Source of the DNA: an archaeon
Lineage (GTDB): Archaea > Thermoproteota > Nitrososphaeria > Nitrososphaerales > JACAEJ01
Direction: 5' to 3'
Length of the DNA stretch: 14,846 bases
NCBI GenBank assembly: GCA_024256265.1
Contig: JACGUK010000025.1
Span: 1 to 14,846 of the forward strand
Below are positions 5,659 to 13,656 of the stretch, in pieces. Each line of letters begins with the position of its first letter. The stretch's first letter is position 1. Made by a program: the position numbers and the translations under genes. The notes below the pieces were generated by a model. It searched no databases, was not told where the DNA came from, and worked only from the letters and a program-made list of their open reading frames with translations.

Positions 5659-6636
5659 TTGACCATAAAGATAACGCCTATAGCTTCAGAGACACTAGGA
5701 GTTAGATCTATGGCTACATTTGTAGAGACTCCTGATGTAAAGCTTCTAATAGATGCTGGGGCATCTCTTGGTCCTAGATTTAGCCTTGTGCCTCACCCTA
5801 TAGAGTATAAAGCTCTTAAAGAAGCCCGTAACTCTCTTGAAAGATTTGCCATTAAAGCAGATGCTATAACTATCTCTCATTACCATTTTGACCATTACAC
5901 AGCTACTTGGAGTAGTATAGAAACGAAGTGGACTTGGAGTAGCTATGATGTAGCCAAGAAGATATATGGTGGGAAGGTTATTCTTGCAAAAGATTATCGA
6001 GAATCAATAAATGCTAGCCAAAGGAAAAGAGGCTGGATCTTCAGTAAGATTGCCAATGAATTTGTGAAAGAGATAAGGTATGTTGATTCATCCATACTCA
6101 AATTTGGTGATACCCTCATCAATTTTAGTCAGCCACTCCCTCATGGAGAGGACAACACAGGCCTAGGATTCGTACTCTCTCTTCATATAAAGCATGATGA
6201 TGAAGACTTGCTTTACTGCCCAGACTTTCAAGGTCCTATGTCTGATAAAGCCCTTAATTACATTTTAGATATCAACCCAACTAGATTGATCATAGGAGGT
6301 CCTCCTTTCTATCTATCAGAGTATAAAGTCCCAGCTCGGTCTATAGAAAAAGGGTTCGAAAATCTGATCAAAATAATTTCGAAAGTGCCTTTGACAATGG
6401 TTGATCATCACATGATGAGAGATGAGAAAGCTCTTGAGAGGCTACAAGATTTAAGGGAAAGGGCATCTGAGCATGGTAATATTGCCCTAACATTTGCAGA
6501 GTATCTTGGCAAACAAAACAGGCTTTTAGAGGCTATACGTCCTCAGCTATATGATGAATCTCCTCCCGATCCCGATTTTCAAAATTGGATGAAGTTAAGT
6601 CCGATTCGTCAACGCTCTGTTCTTCCTCCTCTATAG
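5659..6636 (+). CDS. UPF0282 family metallo-beta-lactamase-fold hydrolase
   Basis: A 325-residue protein of the archaeal UPF0282 (COG2248-type) branch of the MBL fold. The start SETLGVRSMAT...ET is a hallmark of the family. The metal-binding motif is SHYHFDHYT (H74, H76, D78, H79). Later metal-ligand regions are LPHGED, YCPDFQGP and VDHHMMRDE, and the conserved end EYLGK...LLEA...L is present. Function is unknown; the fold suggests a di-metal hydrolase, perhaps on phosphodiester bonds. The start is TTG at 5659, directly after an in-frame stop (5656-5658), so no longer start is possible. The C-terminus (PPDPDFQNWMKLSP) fits the family end, which supports the real overlap of 104 bp with the convergent gene. 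Located opposite nadE. Confidence 0.9.
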   Translation: MTIKITPIASETLGVRSMATFVETPDVKLLIDAGASLGPRFSLVPHPIEYKALKEARNSLERFAIKADAITISHYHFDHYTATWSSIETKWTWSSYDVAKKIYGGKVILAKDYRESINASQRKRGWIFSKIANEFVKEIRYVDSSILKFGDTLINFSQPLPHGEDNTGLGFVLSLHIKHDDEDLLYCPDFQGPMSDKALNYILDINPTRLIIGGPPFYLSEYKVPARSIEKGFENLIKIISKVPLTMVDHHMMRDEKALERLQDLRERASEHGNIALTFAEYLGKQNRLLEAIRPQLYDESPPDPDFQNWMKLSPIRQRSVLPPL

Positions 6637-7045
6637 CCTTCTGAACTTTTTCTTTCGTTTCTGTAAGATTCTTTATCATACTTTCAGCGTACTCCTTTGT
6701 CAACACATTGGACATCATCAAATTCACTAAAGAGTTGGCTGAAGCTTCCCCTGTGACTCTTCCTATCTGCCCCCTTATCTGCCTCCACTTAAGCCTTGTA
6801 TTGCCACTCTTTGAAACATAGATTATGCCTAGGATGCCCTTTGCATTGATAAATGTAATATCGCGAATCTTCTTCAGGGTAACTTTATCGGCTGCTTCTA
6901 CATATATCGATCCAAGATTTCCTTCCTTCTCAGGGAAGACCTCAGGGTCTTTGAGATAGCTCTCAGGGATAAAAGACTTACATGTGCTGTTGATCAAAAA
7001 CCTACGAAACTTCTCAAGAGTAGTATTTGTGTCGATCTGCACCAA
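6533..7045 (-). CDS. Unrecognised archaeal protein with acidic C-terminal tail
   Basis: A 170-residue protein without a family I recognise. About residues 40-120 alternate short strands and helices (GSIYVEAADKVTLKKI, then GILGIIYVSKSGNTRLKW, RQIRGQIGRVTGEAS), which reads like a compact alpha/beta domain. Residues about 115-145 form a charged helix, and the last 30 residues are very acidic and probably disordered. No membrane segment or metal motif is seen. The start is TTG at 7045 (a GTG follows directly); GGTAGGG lies about 10 bases upstream, with a TATA-like TTTATAT at 7089-7095 on the minus strand. The disordered tail is the part antisense to the UPF0282 gene end, so it may have arisen by read-through into the neighbour's antisense frame. 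Confidence 0.6.
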   Translation of the reverse strand: MVQIDTNTTLEKFRRFLINSTCKSFIPESYLKDPEVFPEKEGNLGSIYVEAADKVTLKKIRDITFINAKGILGIIYVSKSGNTRLKWRQIRGQIGRVTGEASANSLVNLMMSNVLTKEYAESMIKNLTETKEKVQKAIEEEEQSVDESDLTSSNFENRDREEIHHIAEDV

Positions 7046-7345
7046 ATGCTTCTTTCCCTACCTTTATTTTGATCTATCGAATTATTGATATAAATATTGC
7101 TTCAATCAAAAGATCGTCAAGAATTGGATAAATCGAAAGCGCCTTTAGATGTATCGATGAGTTCTTTTATACTCGAGAGATTACTAGCTGATATATAATC
7201 ACACATAGAAGGCAAGCATAGATTAGTATGCGTAGAAGAAAGAAAATAAAGCAAGACATCATAGAGCGATACTAGGAGTAACCTTTAGAAACTTTCTAGA
7301 ACAGTATGTATTATAAGCTTTATAAGATAATAGAAGTTAGACATC
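7046..7345. other. 300-bp divergent intergenic region
   Basis: It carries the promoter of the minus-strand gene ending at 7045 (TTTATAT, 7089-7095) and of the plus-strand secreted protein (7309-7326). Between them the DNA is AT-rich. A 15-codon plus-strand frame starting MRRRKKIKQD is too short to support. No RNA gene, repeat or terminator was recognised. Confidence 0.4.
7309..7326 (+). promoter_or_regulatory. TATA-like element for the secreted protein gene
   Basis: The stretch reads TATTATAAGCTTTATAAG, which holds two overlapping TATA-like cores. Initiation about 25 bp downstream would fall within a few bases of the ATG at 7346, implying a leaderless or very short-leader mRNA. No ribosome binding site is visible. 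Confidence 0.45.
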
Positions 7346-8701
7346 ATGATGATCAGGAGTAAGATCGTAACAGCAATTACCATAGTTATGCTGACATCCC
7401 TGATCACTTTGCCCATGAGCTATGGCCAGACTATTGATGAAGGGAGGTACAGAATAAAAGAGGAAGACGGATGGAGGATCGTAAGAACTGATGTTTTCAC
7501 TGTAGCCGTTCCATCTACTGAGACCATTCCTATGTTCATATGGTGGCACAACGATGATGATAGCACTTTATACGTAGCCAAATATGAAGGGCTAGCCGAA
7601 GCTTGGTTATTTACATCAGAACAATTCAGCCATTCTGATCTGTTCGATGATATGAAGGGCTTTAAAAATGAGTTTATGGTGCGTGCACACTCGCATGGCT
7701 GGATTGAAAATCCAGAGATAGTTCCAAAAATTAACGAAGTATCAAGGAGTCTACACCCCTTCTTCTTCCCATTCTCTCAAGGAAAATGGGAATTAACACC
7801 AATTCAAGAAATCAAAGCTAAGGATGGTACATTAGTGGGTCTTGCCTTCGCCTTCATTCTCACTGAATCAACGGATCCAAGTTTTGAGTTCGCTGAGGAA
7901 AATATCATGATAAGGAATAAGATATTCTTTGATCCAGTGAAAATGCAAGTTGAAGAAAACGAGATAATTCTATCAAAGGCAGAGCTGAAATCTGATATAA
8001 TCATCTCTAACTGGGAATGGAACTACGATGCCTTCATTGGCGCTCTCGAAGAACCTACGGACAGTCTTCCAGAAATAACGCCTAAGTTGGTTTTGAGCGC
8101 TAAGTTCAATGTTCGCAGTGTTAGCGAGGGGAACTTGATTGACATAATGAATGAAGAGAGAGACGATATTTCAGGTATCGGTGACCAAGACAGTCTTGAA
8201 GTTATGGTGAGAGTTAGAGAGAGAATTATGGTAGTGGGCAAAATAGATAAAGAAGACGAGATATCTTCAACGAACGGTCTTCCAAAGTTAGAGATACTGG
8301 CAGAGGGAAGAACCGTGGTAGGCTTCTTTAGGTTTGACCCTAGAGCTACCATCATTTATGAAGATCAAGACACTACAGGGTCTGTTGAGGTGAAAGGAGT
8401 CTCTTGGGTTGCCAATGACTTGAAGACATTCCTTGTCTATCCTTACTTTGGTGGTAACACGTTGTTGCACGATCCTTCTATAGGTATATCCTCCCCAGAA
8501 CTAGAATCCGAGGTTCCTAAATACATATTCAATTTGCCTATAGGGAGCAGAGAAATCGTACCTCCATCACAATCGATTATTCCAATAGAAATGGTGCCAT
8601 TCTTTGAATTGGTAATGGAGGCAGTGATATTCGTTATGATCGTTGTTACAGTAATTGCTTTTACAAAGAAGATGAAGATAGAAGTGCTGAACGGTGTATA
8701 G
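7346..8701 (+). CDS. Secreted protein with C-terminal membrane anchor, unknown function
   Basis: A 451-residue protein not matched to a named family. The N-terminus (about 1-27) is a signal peptide: a basic start, a hydrophobic core TAITIVMLTSLITLPMS, and a likely cut near YGQ. The long middle (about 28-415) is rich in charged and aromatic residues with many beta-strand-like runs and no cysteine pairs or enzyme motif that I recognise, so it is probably an extracellular beta-rich domain. A second hydrophobic segment (about 418-440, ELVMEAVIFVMIVVTVIAF) followed by lysines (KKMK) is a membrane anchor with a short cytoplasmic tail. This is a type I membrane topology. The ATG start follows tandem TATA-like boxes. 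The gene converges on a metalloprotease-like gene with a 15-bp gap. It is probably a cell-surface protein; any link with the protease is only positional. Confidence 0.7.
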   Translation: MMIRSKIVTAITIVMLTSLITLPMSYGQTIDEGRYRIKEEDGWRIVRTDVFTVAVPSTETIPMFIWWHNDDDSTLYVAKYEGLAEAWLFTSEQFSHSDLFDDMKGFKNEFMVRAHSHGWIENPEIVPKINEVSRSLHPFFFPFSQGKWELTPIQEIKAKDGTLVGLAFAFILTESTDPSFEFAEENIMIRNKIFFDPVKMQVEENEIILSKAELKSDIIISNWEWNYDAFIGALEEPTDSLPEITPKLVLSAKFNVRSVSEGNLIDIMNEERDDISGIGDQDSLEVMVRVRERIMVVGKIDKEDEISSTNGLPKLEILAEGRTVVGFFRFDPRATIIYEDQDTTGSVEVKGVSWVANDLKTFLVYPYFGGNTLLHDPSIGISSPELESEVPKYIFNLPIGSREIVPPSQSIIPIEMVPFFELVMEAVIFVMIVVTVIAFTKKMKIEVLNGV

Positions 8702-8716
8702 TTGATAATAACGGAG

Positions 8717-9295
8717 TTAACCAATATACGTCATGCTTGACCTATCGAAATCTTTGACTATTTCAAAGTCGAAGGTCTTGCTACTTTTCTCAGCAGCTTC
8801 CAAGATATGTGGTAAGATGGTTGAAAGTCCTCTCCTTGAAAGCTTAGTTATTTTATGATCTGACCCGAAAGAATCTGTTGCAATTCCATAAGCAATTGCT
8901 CTTACATTTGCTTCCTCAGAATAACCTAATGCGTGCAGATACTCGTGGAGCAGTATAAGATAGATGAAAACATTAGTGTCTTCTCTTAACTCAACCGAGG
9001 TCTTTAAAGCTTCGAGCACAAATCGATTCATTGTTATGGCGTTTGAGCCTATCTGATGCATTGCCCCAATATATGGTGAAAGTTTACTTATGTATAGAGT
9101 CAAGCCTGCCCTTCTCTGACCTATCGATCTCTCTGTCGTCTCCTTTACAAGCTCGAATACGTCGCCGATATTTTCGCAGAGTTCAAATTTTTCGGAGAGT
9201 GATAAGACCTTAGTCTTCTCCTTCATCATAGGTGCATTAATAATTGTATCCGACTTTCCTCTTTGATAGCTCATTAATTCTTCTCTTTTATCCAT
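8717..9295 (-). CDS. Small HExxH metalloprotease-like protein
   Basis: A 192-residue protein with a zincin motif, LLHEYLHALGYSEE (H117, E118, H121, then G124 and E127/E128). The HExxHxxGxxE spacing suggests a gluzincin-like or 'minigluzincin' zinc site, with two His and a downstream Glu as ligands. The preceding part has strands and helices typical of a small metallopeptidase (LTLYISKLSPYIGAMHQIG). No signal peptide or membrane segment is seen, so it should be cytoplasmic. The ATG at 9295 has no ribosome site, but a TATA-like TTTATAAC lies about 28 bp upstream on the minus strand, which suggests a leaderless mRNA. The specific family and substrate are not identified; activity is inferred only from the motif. 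Confidence 0.72.
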   Translation of the reverse strand: MDKREELMSYQRGKSDTIINAPMMKEKTKVLSLSEKFELCENIGDVFELVKETTERSIGQRRAGLTLYISKLSPYIGAMHQIGSNAITMNRFVLEALKTSVELREDTNVFIYLILLHEYLHALGYSEEANVRAIAYGIATDSFGSDHKITKLSRRGLSTILPHILEAAEKSSKTFDFEIVKDFDRSSMTYIG

Positions 9296-9316
9296 ATTAT
9301 TTTTATCAATAACACC

Positions 9317-9328
9317 GTTATAAATTTA
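9317..9328 (-). promoter_or_regulatory. TATA-like box for the metalloprotease-like gene
   Basis: On the minus strand the sequence reads TAAATTTATAAC, centred about 28 bp upstream of the ATG at 9295. This places the start site at or next to the start codon, in agreement with the absence of a ribosome binding site. Confidence 0.45.
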
Positions 9329-9341
9329 ACTAGTTAATCGC

Positions 9342-9485
9342 TTAAGGAATATTCACAACATTCTTTTTACCGTTGAATTCCTTAGCTGTGCTCCTTAACC
9401 TTTTAACAACTCTTACACAACTATTTTCTATTAAGGAAGTGATGAACTCTTTAAGCTTCTTAGGTGTTAAGTGCCTTCGATCTAT
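9342..9485 (-). pseudogene. 47-codon open frame without a usable start codon
   Basis: On the minus strand a protein-like frame reads IDRRHLTPKKLKEFITSLIE, then NSCVRVVKRLRSTAKEF and NGKKNVVNIP, to a stop at 9342-9344. The composition (basic, amphipathic helices) looks coding, but no ATG, GTG or TTG occurs in its first 40 codons, and a stop (9486-9488) precedes it directly. A TATA-like CATATAAATAG overlaps that point. It may be the tail of a lost gene, a gene with a frameshifted or unusual start, or part of a small RNA. I do not recognise the family. Confidence 0.35.
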
Positions 9486-9546
9486 TTATATGCCTAAGCC
9501 TGAGCCAAAGACAGACATGTAAACATGTTGGATCAATAAAAAGTCC

Positions 9547-10158
9547 CTATGACTTCTTCTTCATCACTTTGCCCCTTGGTTCCAATTCCTCAAATACGAT
9601 GGCCTGAAATTTATAGATATTGACATTTGGAGAAAGCCAAGCATCAGGGGGAGCCCCAGCCTTCATGCAAGTATGTGAGAGAAACTCTTCAGCATCCCAA
9701 TTATACTCTACTGGGACTTGAGGTAGAAGTAAACCACTACCCCAAACCCATCTGAAAATCAGACCATCTTCACCTATCTTCACTTTGGATGGATACTCTC
9801 TTGGTGATTTTACAACTATGAGCTCTGGAGGGGTTAGAACGCTAACCTCGATTAATACTTCATCCAATTCATCCGCTGAGAGAGGTTCAAACCTAGGGTC
9901 TTCAACAGCTGCTGCAATTCCTGAGTCGATAATGGCCTCTATCAAGGGATTGTCTGGGTATGGGTATCCTATACATCCTCTAAGATTCTTTTCACCGTAT
10001 TCACATTTTTTTATGGTAACGAATACACCACATTTTTCATAGAATTTCTCTGGCAAATCTTTAGATGGTTCAATCCTCTCACAATCTCTGACATAATTCT
10101 CTACGGCATCTCTAGCTATTTTCACTAGAAGCTTCCCTTCTTCGTCGCTTATATCCAA
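9547..10158 (-). CDS. AMMECR1 domain protein
   Basis: A 203-residue archaeal AMMECR1-family protein (TIGR00296 type). The near-invariant motif LRGCIGY is at about 59-65, and the rest of the family pattern is present: EDPRFEPLSADEL (about 86-98), 'EVSVLTPPE', the GLIFRWVWGSGLLLPQVPVE loop and the 'W.AEEFL...C.KAGAPPDAW' block. The molecular activity of AMMECR1 proteins is unknown; homologues occur beside Memo-like and radical SAM proteins in other prokaryotes. The only start in frame is TTG at 10156-10158 (an in-frame stop precedes it by 2 codons), with a GTGATG site a few bases upstream. It lies 45 bp downstream of the Mut7-C gene, probably as the last gene of the operon. A T-run (minus strand, about 9537-9541) after the stop may help end transcription. 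Confidence 0.92.
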   Translation of the reverse strand: MDISDEEGKLLVKIARDAVENYVRDCERIEPSKDLPEKFYEKCGVFVTIKKCEYGEKNLRGCIGYPYPDNPLIEAIIDSGIAAAVEDPRFEPLSADELDEVLIEVSVLTPPELIVVKSPREYPSKVKIGEDGLIFRWVWGSGLLLPQVPVEYNWDAEEFLSHTCMKAGAPPDAWLSPNVNIYKFQAIVFEELEPRGKVMKKKS

Positions 10159-10203
10159 TGTTCATCACTGAATTTCAGAAAAATACGCTTTGATTTAAAC
10201 TTG

Positions 10204-10671
10204 TTATAATCTCTGCCTGACCCTTTCTGAAAATCTCTTTAGTCTTAACCAATGGCTACCTGTCCAATAGATTTTACCACATTTTATACAGGAATAAAAA
10301 TGATCATGCCTTTTTACTACACTCTCTGGAATATTCTTCAGCTTATTCTTATCAACTTCTTCTATATCACTGTTGCATAAAGGGCACCTTGAATTTTCTG
10401 GATTAAGCTCAGGCTTTAACCTAAAGCTCTTGAATACAGTTACAATTCTATCCTCATCCTCATCTTCTGATAACAATACGGACTTTAACTCATTTAATAC
10501 GGCTTTATTGTGAAGACCTTTGTCAGAAGTTAAGATAATTCTATCCTCATCCTTAGCAATGGCTAAGATACTCTCATCCGAAATCTCAGCGTTGTAAAGA
10601 ACATCGAATCCATAAATTCTTAGCTTTCTCGCTAGGCTCCCAAGCATACCGTCAACTACGAATTTTACCAT
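10204..10671 (-). CDS. Mut7-C (PIN-like) RNase domain protein with zinc ribbon
   Basis: A 155-residue protein with the Mut7-C RNase (DUF82) fold: KFVVDGMLGSLARKLRIYGFD with the first acidic residue D7, a second block DRIILTSDKGL with D50, and an acidic loop at about 69-74. A zinc ribbon follows, with C96-P-L-C99 and C128-I-K-C131, then the family end KIYWTGSHW. The fold is PIN-like, and a ribonuclease role is the usual prediction. The longer start is TTG at 10686, but ATG at 10671 has a GGTAGGGT site at good spacing and begins exactly where the family does, so it is chosen. It overlaps the end of pyrC by 20 bp, suggesting translational coupling. Confidence 0.92.
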   Translation of the reverse strand: MVKFVVDGMLGSLARKLRIYGFDVLYNAEISDESILAIAKDEDRIILTSDKGLHNKAVLNELKSVLLSEDEDEDRIVTVFKSFRLKPELNPENSRCPLCNSDIEEVDKNKLKNIPESVVKRHDHFYSCIKCGKIYWTGSHWLRLKRFSERVRQRL

Positions 10672-11965
10672 GTATGACCCTACCAACCCCTGCTGGTGAG
10701 ACTATCTCTCCATTCAAAAAGACTTCTTTACCTCTGACGAATGTAGCATGAACACCAGCTTTCACAACCATGCCGTTGAAAGGAGAGAATTTAGCCTTTG
10801 AAAGGAAATCATACTGATTAATCTTCCTCTCCCTCTTTAGATCGATTATTGTAAAGTTTGCCATTCCTCCCACATCTAGCTCGCCAGTATAAGTCAAGGA
10901 AAACCTCTCCGCTGGCTTTATGGTAAAAGCATCAACAACTCTATTCAAAGGGAGCAAACCATCTCTTACTAGAGTGAAAAAGACTGGCAAAGCTATCTCA
11001 AGACCAGGGAAGCCAGGATGAGCTTTTTCTTTTTCTTCCAAAGTATGGGGAGCATGGTCTGTAGCAAGGATGTCTACATCTCCGTTTGATATTCCTCTCA
11101 AAATTGCTTCTATATGCTTTTTTGAGCGTAAGGGTGGTTCTACTATAGCTATCCTTCCAAACTCTTCAAATACTTTATTTGTGAGAATTGCATGATGGGG
11201 TGTTACTTCACAGGTCACATCTATACCTTCTCTCTTGGCTCTTTTAATCTTACTTAACCCTCCAAGAGTAGAAACATGGCATACATTTAGCCTCCCGTGA
11301 GATTTTCTTGTAGCATTTATAGCCATATCTATCGCACTTTCTTCAGCTTTTATAGAATGAGCCTTTGCATGCAAATTAGGCGATGGAGCGTCTCTGACCT
11401 TTCTTATCATTTTAGGGTCTTCTGCATGGGCAGAGAGCATGATTCCCAGAGATGAGGTTTCTTTCATCAAATCATAGATTTCTTTCTCTGTAGAATATTT
11501 CTCACCATTTAAAGACCTTGTCATGTATATCTTCATGGCTATGCAACCAGAATTTACCAAATCATTAACTTGATAGGGGCTCTTTGGGGTTGCGTAAAAG
11601 CCTACATCACAGTATAGCTTTCCTTCAGCTTTTTGAATTCTAGATTTAACCATCTCAGGGGTTGTGGTGGGTGGCTTGTTGTTAGGCATATCCAAAACTA
11701 AGGTAAAGCCTCCTGCTACAGCTGCTGCTGTACCAGATGAGAAGTCCTCTTTGTAAGATAAATCGAAATCTCTAAGATGAGTATGAACATCTATAAACCC
11801 AGGGAGAACAAGCCTTCCTCCTGCATCAAACACTTTTTCAGCCTTTAAGAGAGTGCTATCATTCCCTATCTTAGCGATTCTATCTCCTACTATAGAGATG
11901 CCAGCCTCTATGATCTTTCTTCTTAGCCAGACCTTTGCATTGACTATGTTTACAATTTCTTCCAT
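10652..11965 (-). CDS. pyrC: Dihydroorotase
   Basis: A 437-residue class I dihydroorotase of the amidohydrolase superfamily. It interconverts carbamoyl-aspartate and dihydroorotate, the third step of pyrimidine synthesis. Metal and catalytic residues are visible: DVHTHLRD (H61, H63), the strand AMKIY (K145), SAHAED (H180), NVCHVST (H230) and the general acid/base motif ATDHAPHT (D303, H304). The substrate-binding DMPNNKPPTT and the final beta-sandwich (ANFTIIDL...FSPFNG) are also present. Length is typical. The ATG at 11965 lies inside the end of the upstream CBS gene (16-bp overlap) with AGAAGG just before it. No other pyrimidine gene is in the window. I see no active-site change, so the enzyme should be functional. 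Confidence 0.95.
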   Translation of the reverse strand: MEEIVNIVNAKVWLRRKIIEAGISIVGDRIAKIGNDSTLLKAEKVFDAGGRLVLPGFIDVHTHLRDFDLSYKEDFSSGTAAAVAGGFTLVLDMPNNKPPTTTPEMVKSRIQKAEGKLYCDVGFYATPKSPYQVNDLVNSGCIAMKIYMTRSLNGEKYSTEKEIYDLMKETSSLGIMLSAHAEDPKMIRKVRDAPSPNLHAKAHSIKAEESAIDMAINATRKSHGRLNVCHVSTLGGLSKIKRAKREGIDVTCEVTPHHAILTNKVFEEFGRIAIVEPPLRSKKHIEAILRGISNGDVDILATDHAPHTLEEKEKAHPGFPGLEIALPVFFTLVRDGLLPLNRVVDAFTIKPAERFSLTYTGELDVGGMANFTIIDLKRERKINQYDFLSKAKFSPFNGMVVKAGVHATFVRGKEVFLNGEIVSPAGVGRVIHGKIRS

Positions 11966-12789
11966 CCTTCTCTCTCTTCTAGCTCAAGGAATTTCAAGAA
12001 TATAACATCTCTTGTTAATAATCCTATGAACTCGTTATCAGCCATAACGGGTAACGTGTTCAACTCTTTATTGAGGAGAATATCTATCGCTTTCTCAATA
12101 TAGCTATCAGGCTCCACATACTCATCAGCCCTCTTCATAACATCCATAACTAAGAGCTTCTTGAAAGCAGAATCAGCGTGATGTATTGAGTCTCTGGAGA
12201 GAAGATCGAATAGTGTGAGGGCTATCTCTTTTTCGCTTATTATGCCTACAGGTTTATCATCAACCACTACAACAATCTCCCTTATTGGAGATTTTCTTAT
12301 CTTTTCCAAAGCTTGAGGAAGTTTTGCATCAGAGTTTATAGTGATTATTGATGGTGTGACAATATCTTTGACTTTTATCTGCCCTTTGTTTTTCAAAAGA
12401 CCAACGATCATCTTTCTGGTAACAAGACCTATAGGTTGGCGATCAGAGATTATCGGAAGTGCACTTATATCTTCATCTCTCATCCTTCTCGAAACAGTGA
12501 GAAGATCTTCATCAAGTTTGCCTGAGACAAACTTATCACTCATAAATCCTGATACACTCATCGAAGAAGGTGATAGCCCTATGAGGCGTCTTGTGCTAAG
12601 CTTTATGAATACATCTTTTATAGTCGCTACTCCTACTGGAATGCCTTCTGATGTTACGATAGCTCTATCTGCTCCTTTTTTACTCATAAGATAGATAAGT
12701 TGAGCTAACTTGTCGCTTTTACTTATTGTAAAAACCTTATCCAAAGGAATGTTTGAGACTTTGATCTTATCTAATGAATCAAGATGCAA
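11950..12789 (-). CDS. Four-CBS-domain protein
   Basis: A 279-residue protein made only of CBS motifs, arranged as two Bateman modules. The repeats fall at about 10-65, 80-135, 140-195 and 208-270. Each shows the family pattern of an initial strand (for example VFTISKSD, SIITINSD, DEYVEPDS), a helix, then 'alpIisd.qpIGLVTrkmI'. CBS modules bind adenine nucleotides (AMP, ATP, SAM) and signal to partner proteins. The third repeat has the variant IREIVVVVDDKPVGIIS. The start is TTG at 12787-12789, inside the last codons of the preceding CBS gene, so the two are coupled (11-bp overlap). It also overlaps the start of pyrC. No catalytic domain is attached, so it is likely a regulator in trans. Confidence 0.88.
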   Translation of the reverse strand: MHLDSLDKIKVSNIPLDKVFTISKSDKLAQLIYLMSKKGADRAIVTSEGIPVGVATIKDVFIKLSTRRLIGLSPSSMSVSGFMSDKFVSGKLDEDLLTVSRRMRDEDISALPIISDRQPIGLVTRKMIVGLLKNKGQIKVKDIVTPSIITINSDAKLPQALEKIRKSPIREIVVVVDDKPVGIISEKEIALTLFDLLSRDSIHHADSAFKKLLVMDVMKRADEYVEPDSYIEKAIDILLNKELNTLPVMADNEFIGLLTRDVIFLKFLELEEREGWKKL

Positions 12790-13624
12790 TTACCTTTAGC
12801 ACCTCTCTTTTAGAGAAGATTCCTGTGAGACGATGATTTTTATCTAGAACAGGCAACGCTCCTATATCGTTATGCACCATACTCCTTGCTGCTTCAGCAA
12901 CGCTATCTTCTTCATGGATTATAAAAACGGGCGAGCTCATGACATCTCCTGCAATAGCTATCCCAAAGTATGCCACTTTTCTATGGGTGGGTTCATAAAA
13001 TCCGCCTAAGGAGCGCCTAAATACTACCTTTCTCTTGGTATCAAATTTTGTGAAGGCTATATTAGATGGAGAAATGAGCCCTATAGGCCTCCCTTCACTA
13101 TCAACTATCACAACACGTCTAGTTGGAGTGGATGCCATCAATTCAACTATACGATGGATGCTGTGAAAAGGCGAAGCTGTGACAACCTTCTTATCCATCA
13201 CATCCATTACTTTTAAATCACTACCATGATCTGCTAAGTACTTCGTCATATCATGAGTGGTTATTATTCCTACTAGACGACCTTTATCTATTACAGGGAG
13301 CCCACTAAGATCCTTTTCTAACATGATCTTGGCTACTTCATTTAAGGGCGTTGAAGGATTCGCTGTTATCACTTTTGTTACCATCAAATCCTTTACCAGC
13401 ATCTGATCAAGAGGTCTTTTTCTCCATCTTGGAGAGCCTCTACCTAGGGCAAAAGCCATATCACTTCTTGATAAAACGCCAAGAATTCTTTCCTTCTCAT
13501 CCACTATTACCAACTTTCCTATCTTTTTGGCAAGCATTAGATTTCTTGCCTTTGCTAAAGAATCATTAGGGTTCAGGATGAAGACCTCTCGAGTCATGTA
13601 TCTTTCAACTTTTTCCATATTCAT
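12779..13624 (-). CDS. Four-CBS-domain protein
   Basis: About 281 residues, again only CBS motifs in two Bateman modules: about 1-58 (YMTREVFILNPNDSLAKARN...), 70-125 (DLMVTKVITANPSTPLNEVA...), 135-195 (DVMDKKVVTASPFHSIHRIV...) and 222-281 (DVMSSPVFIIHEEDSVAEAA...). The 'LGVLSRSD', 'VGIITTHD', 'IGLISPSN' and 'TGIFSKRE' ends are clear. A basic linker of about 25 residues (FRRSLGGFYEPTHRKVAYFG) lies between the third and fourth repeats. Upstream are TTG at 13633 and ATGs at 13624 and 13618; the GGGGT at about 13626-13630 suits one of the two ATGs, and 13624 is given. A TATA-like TAAATTTTAA at about 13658-13667 may provide an internal promoter for the cluster. Confidence 0.88.
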   Translation of the reverse strand: MNMEKVERYMTREVFILNPNDSLAKARNLMLAKKIGKLVIVDEKERILGVLSRSDMAFALGRGSPRWRKRPLDQMLVKDLMVTKVITANPSTPLNEVAKIMLEKDLSGLPVIDKGRLVGIITTHDMTKYLADHGSDLKVMDVMDKKVVTASPFHSIHRIVELMASTPTRRVVIVDSEGRPIGLISPSNIAFTKFDTKRKVVFRRSLGGFYEPTHRKVAYFGIAIAGDVMSSPVFIIHEEDSVAEAARSMVHNDIGALPVLDKNHRLTGIFSKREVLKVIAS

Positions 13625-13656
13625 TAACCCCAAAATAAGATCTAAACGTAATACGG

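Noticed and set aside
7228..7275. 15-codon plus-strand frame starting MRRRKKIKQD
   Set aside because: Too short, no ribosome site of note, and no sign of conservation can be judged from the sequence.
8023..8724. Several minus-strand frames (60-110 codons) antisense to the secreted protein
   Set aside because: They are serine/isoleucine-rich shadows of the plus-strand gene, without start signals or family features.
9439..9503. Possible C/D box small RNA (GTGATGA ... CTGA on the plus strand)
   Set aside because: Spacing is roughly right, but no internal D'/C' boxes are visible and the region reads as protein-like on the other strand. Two short motifs are not enough.
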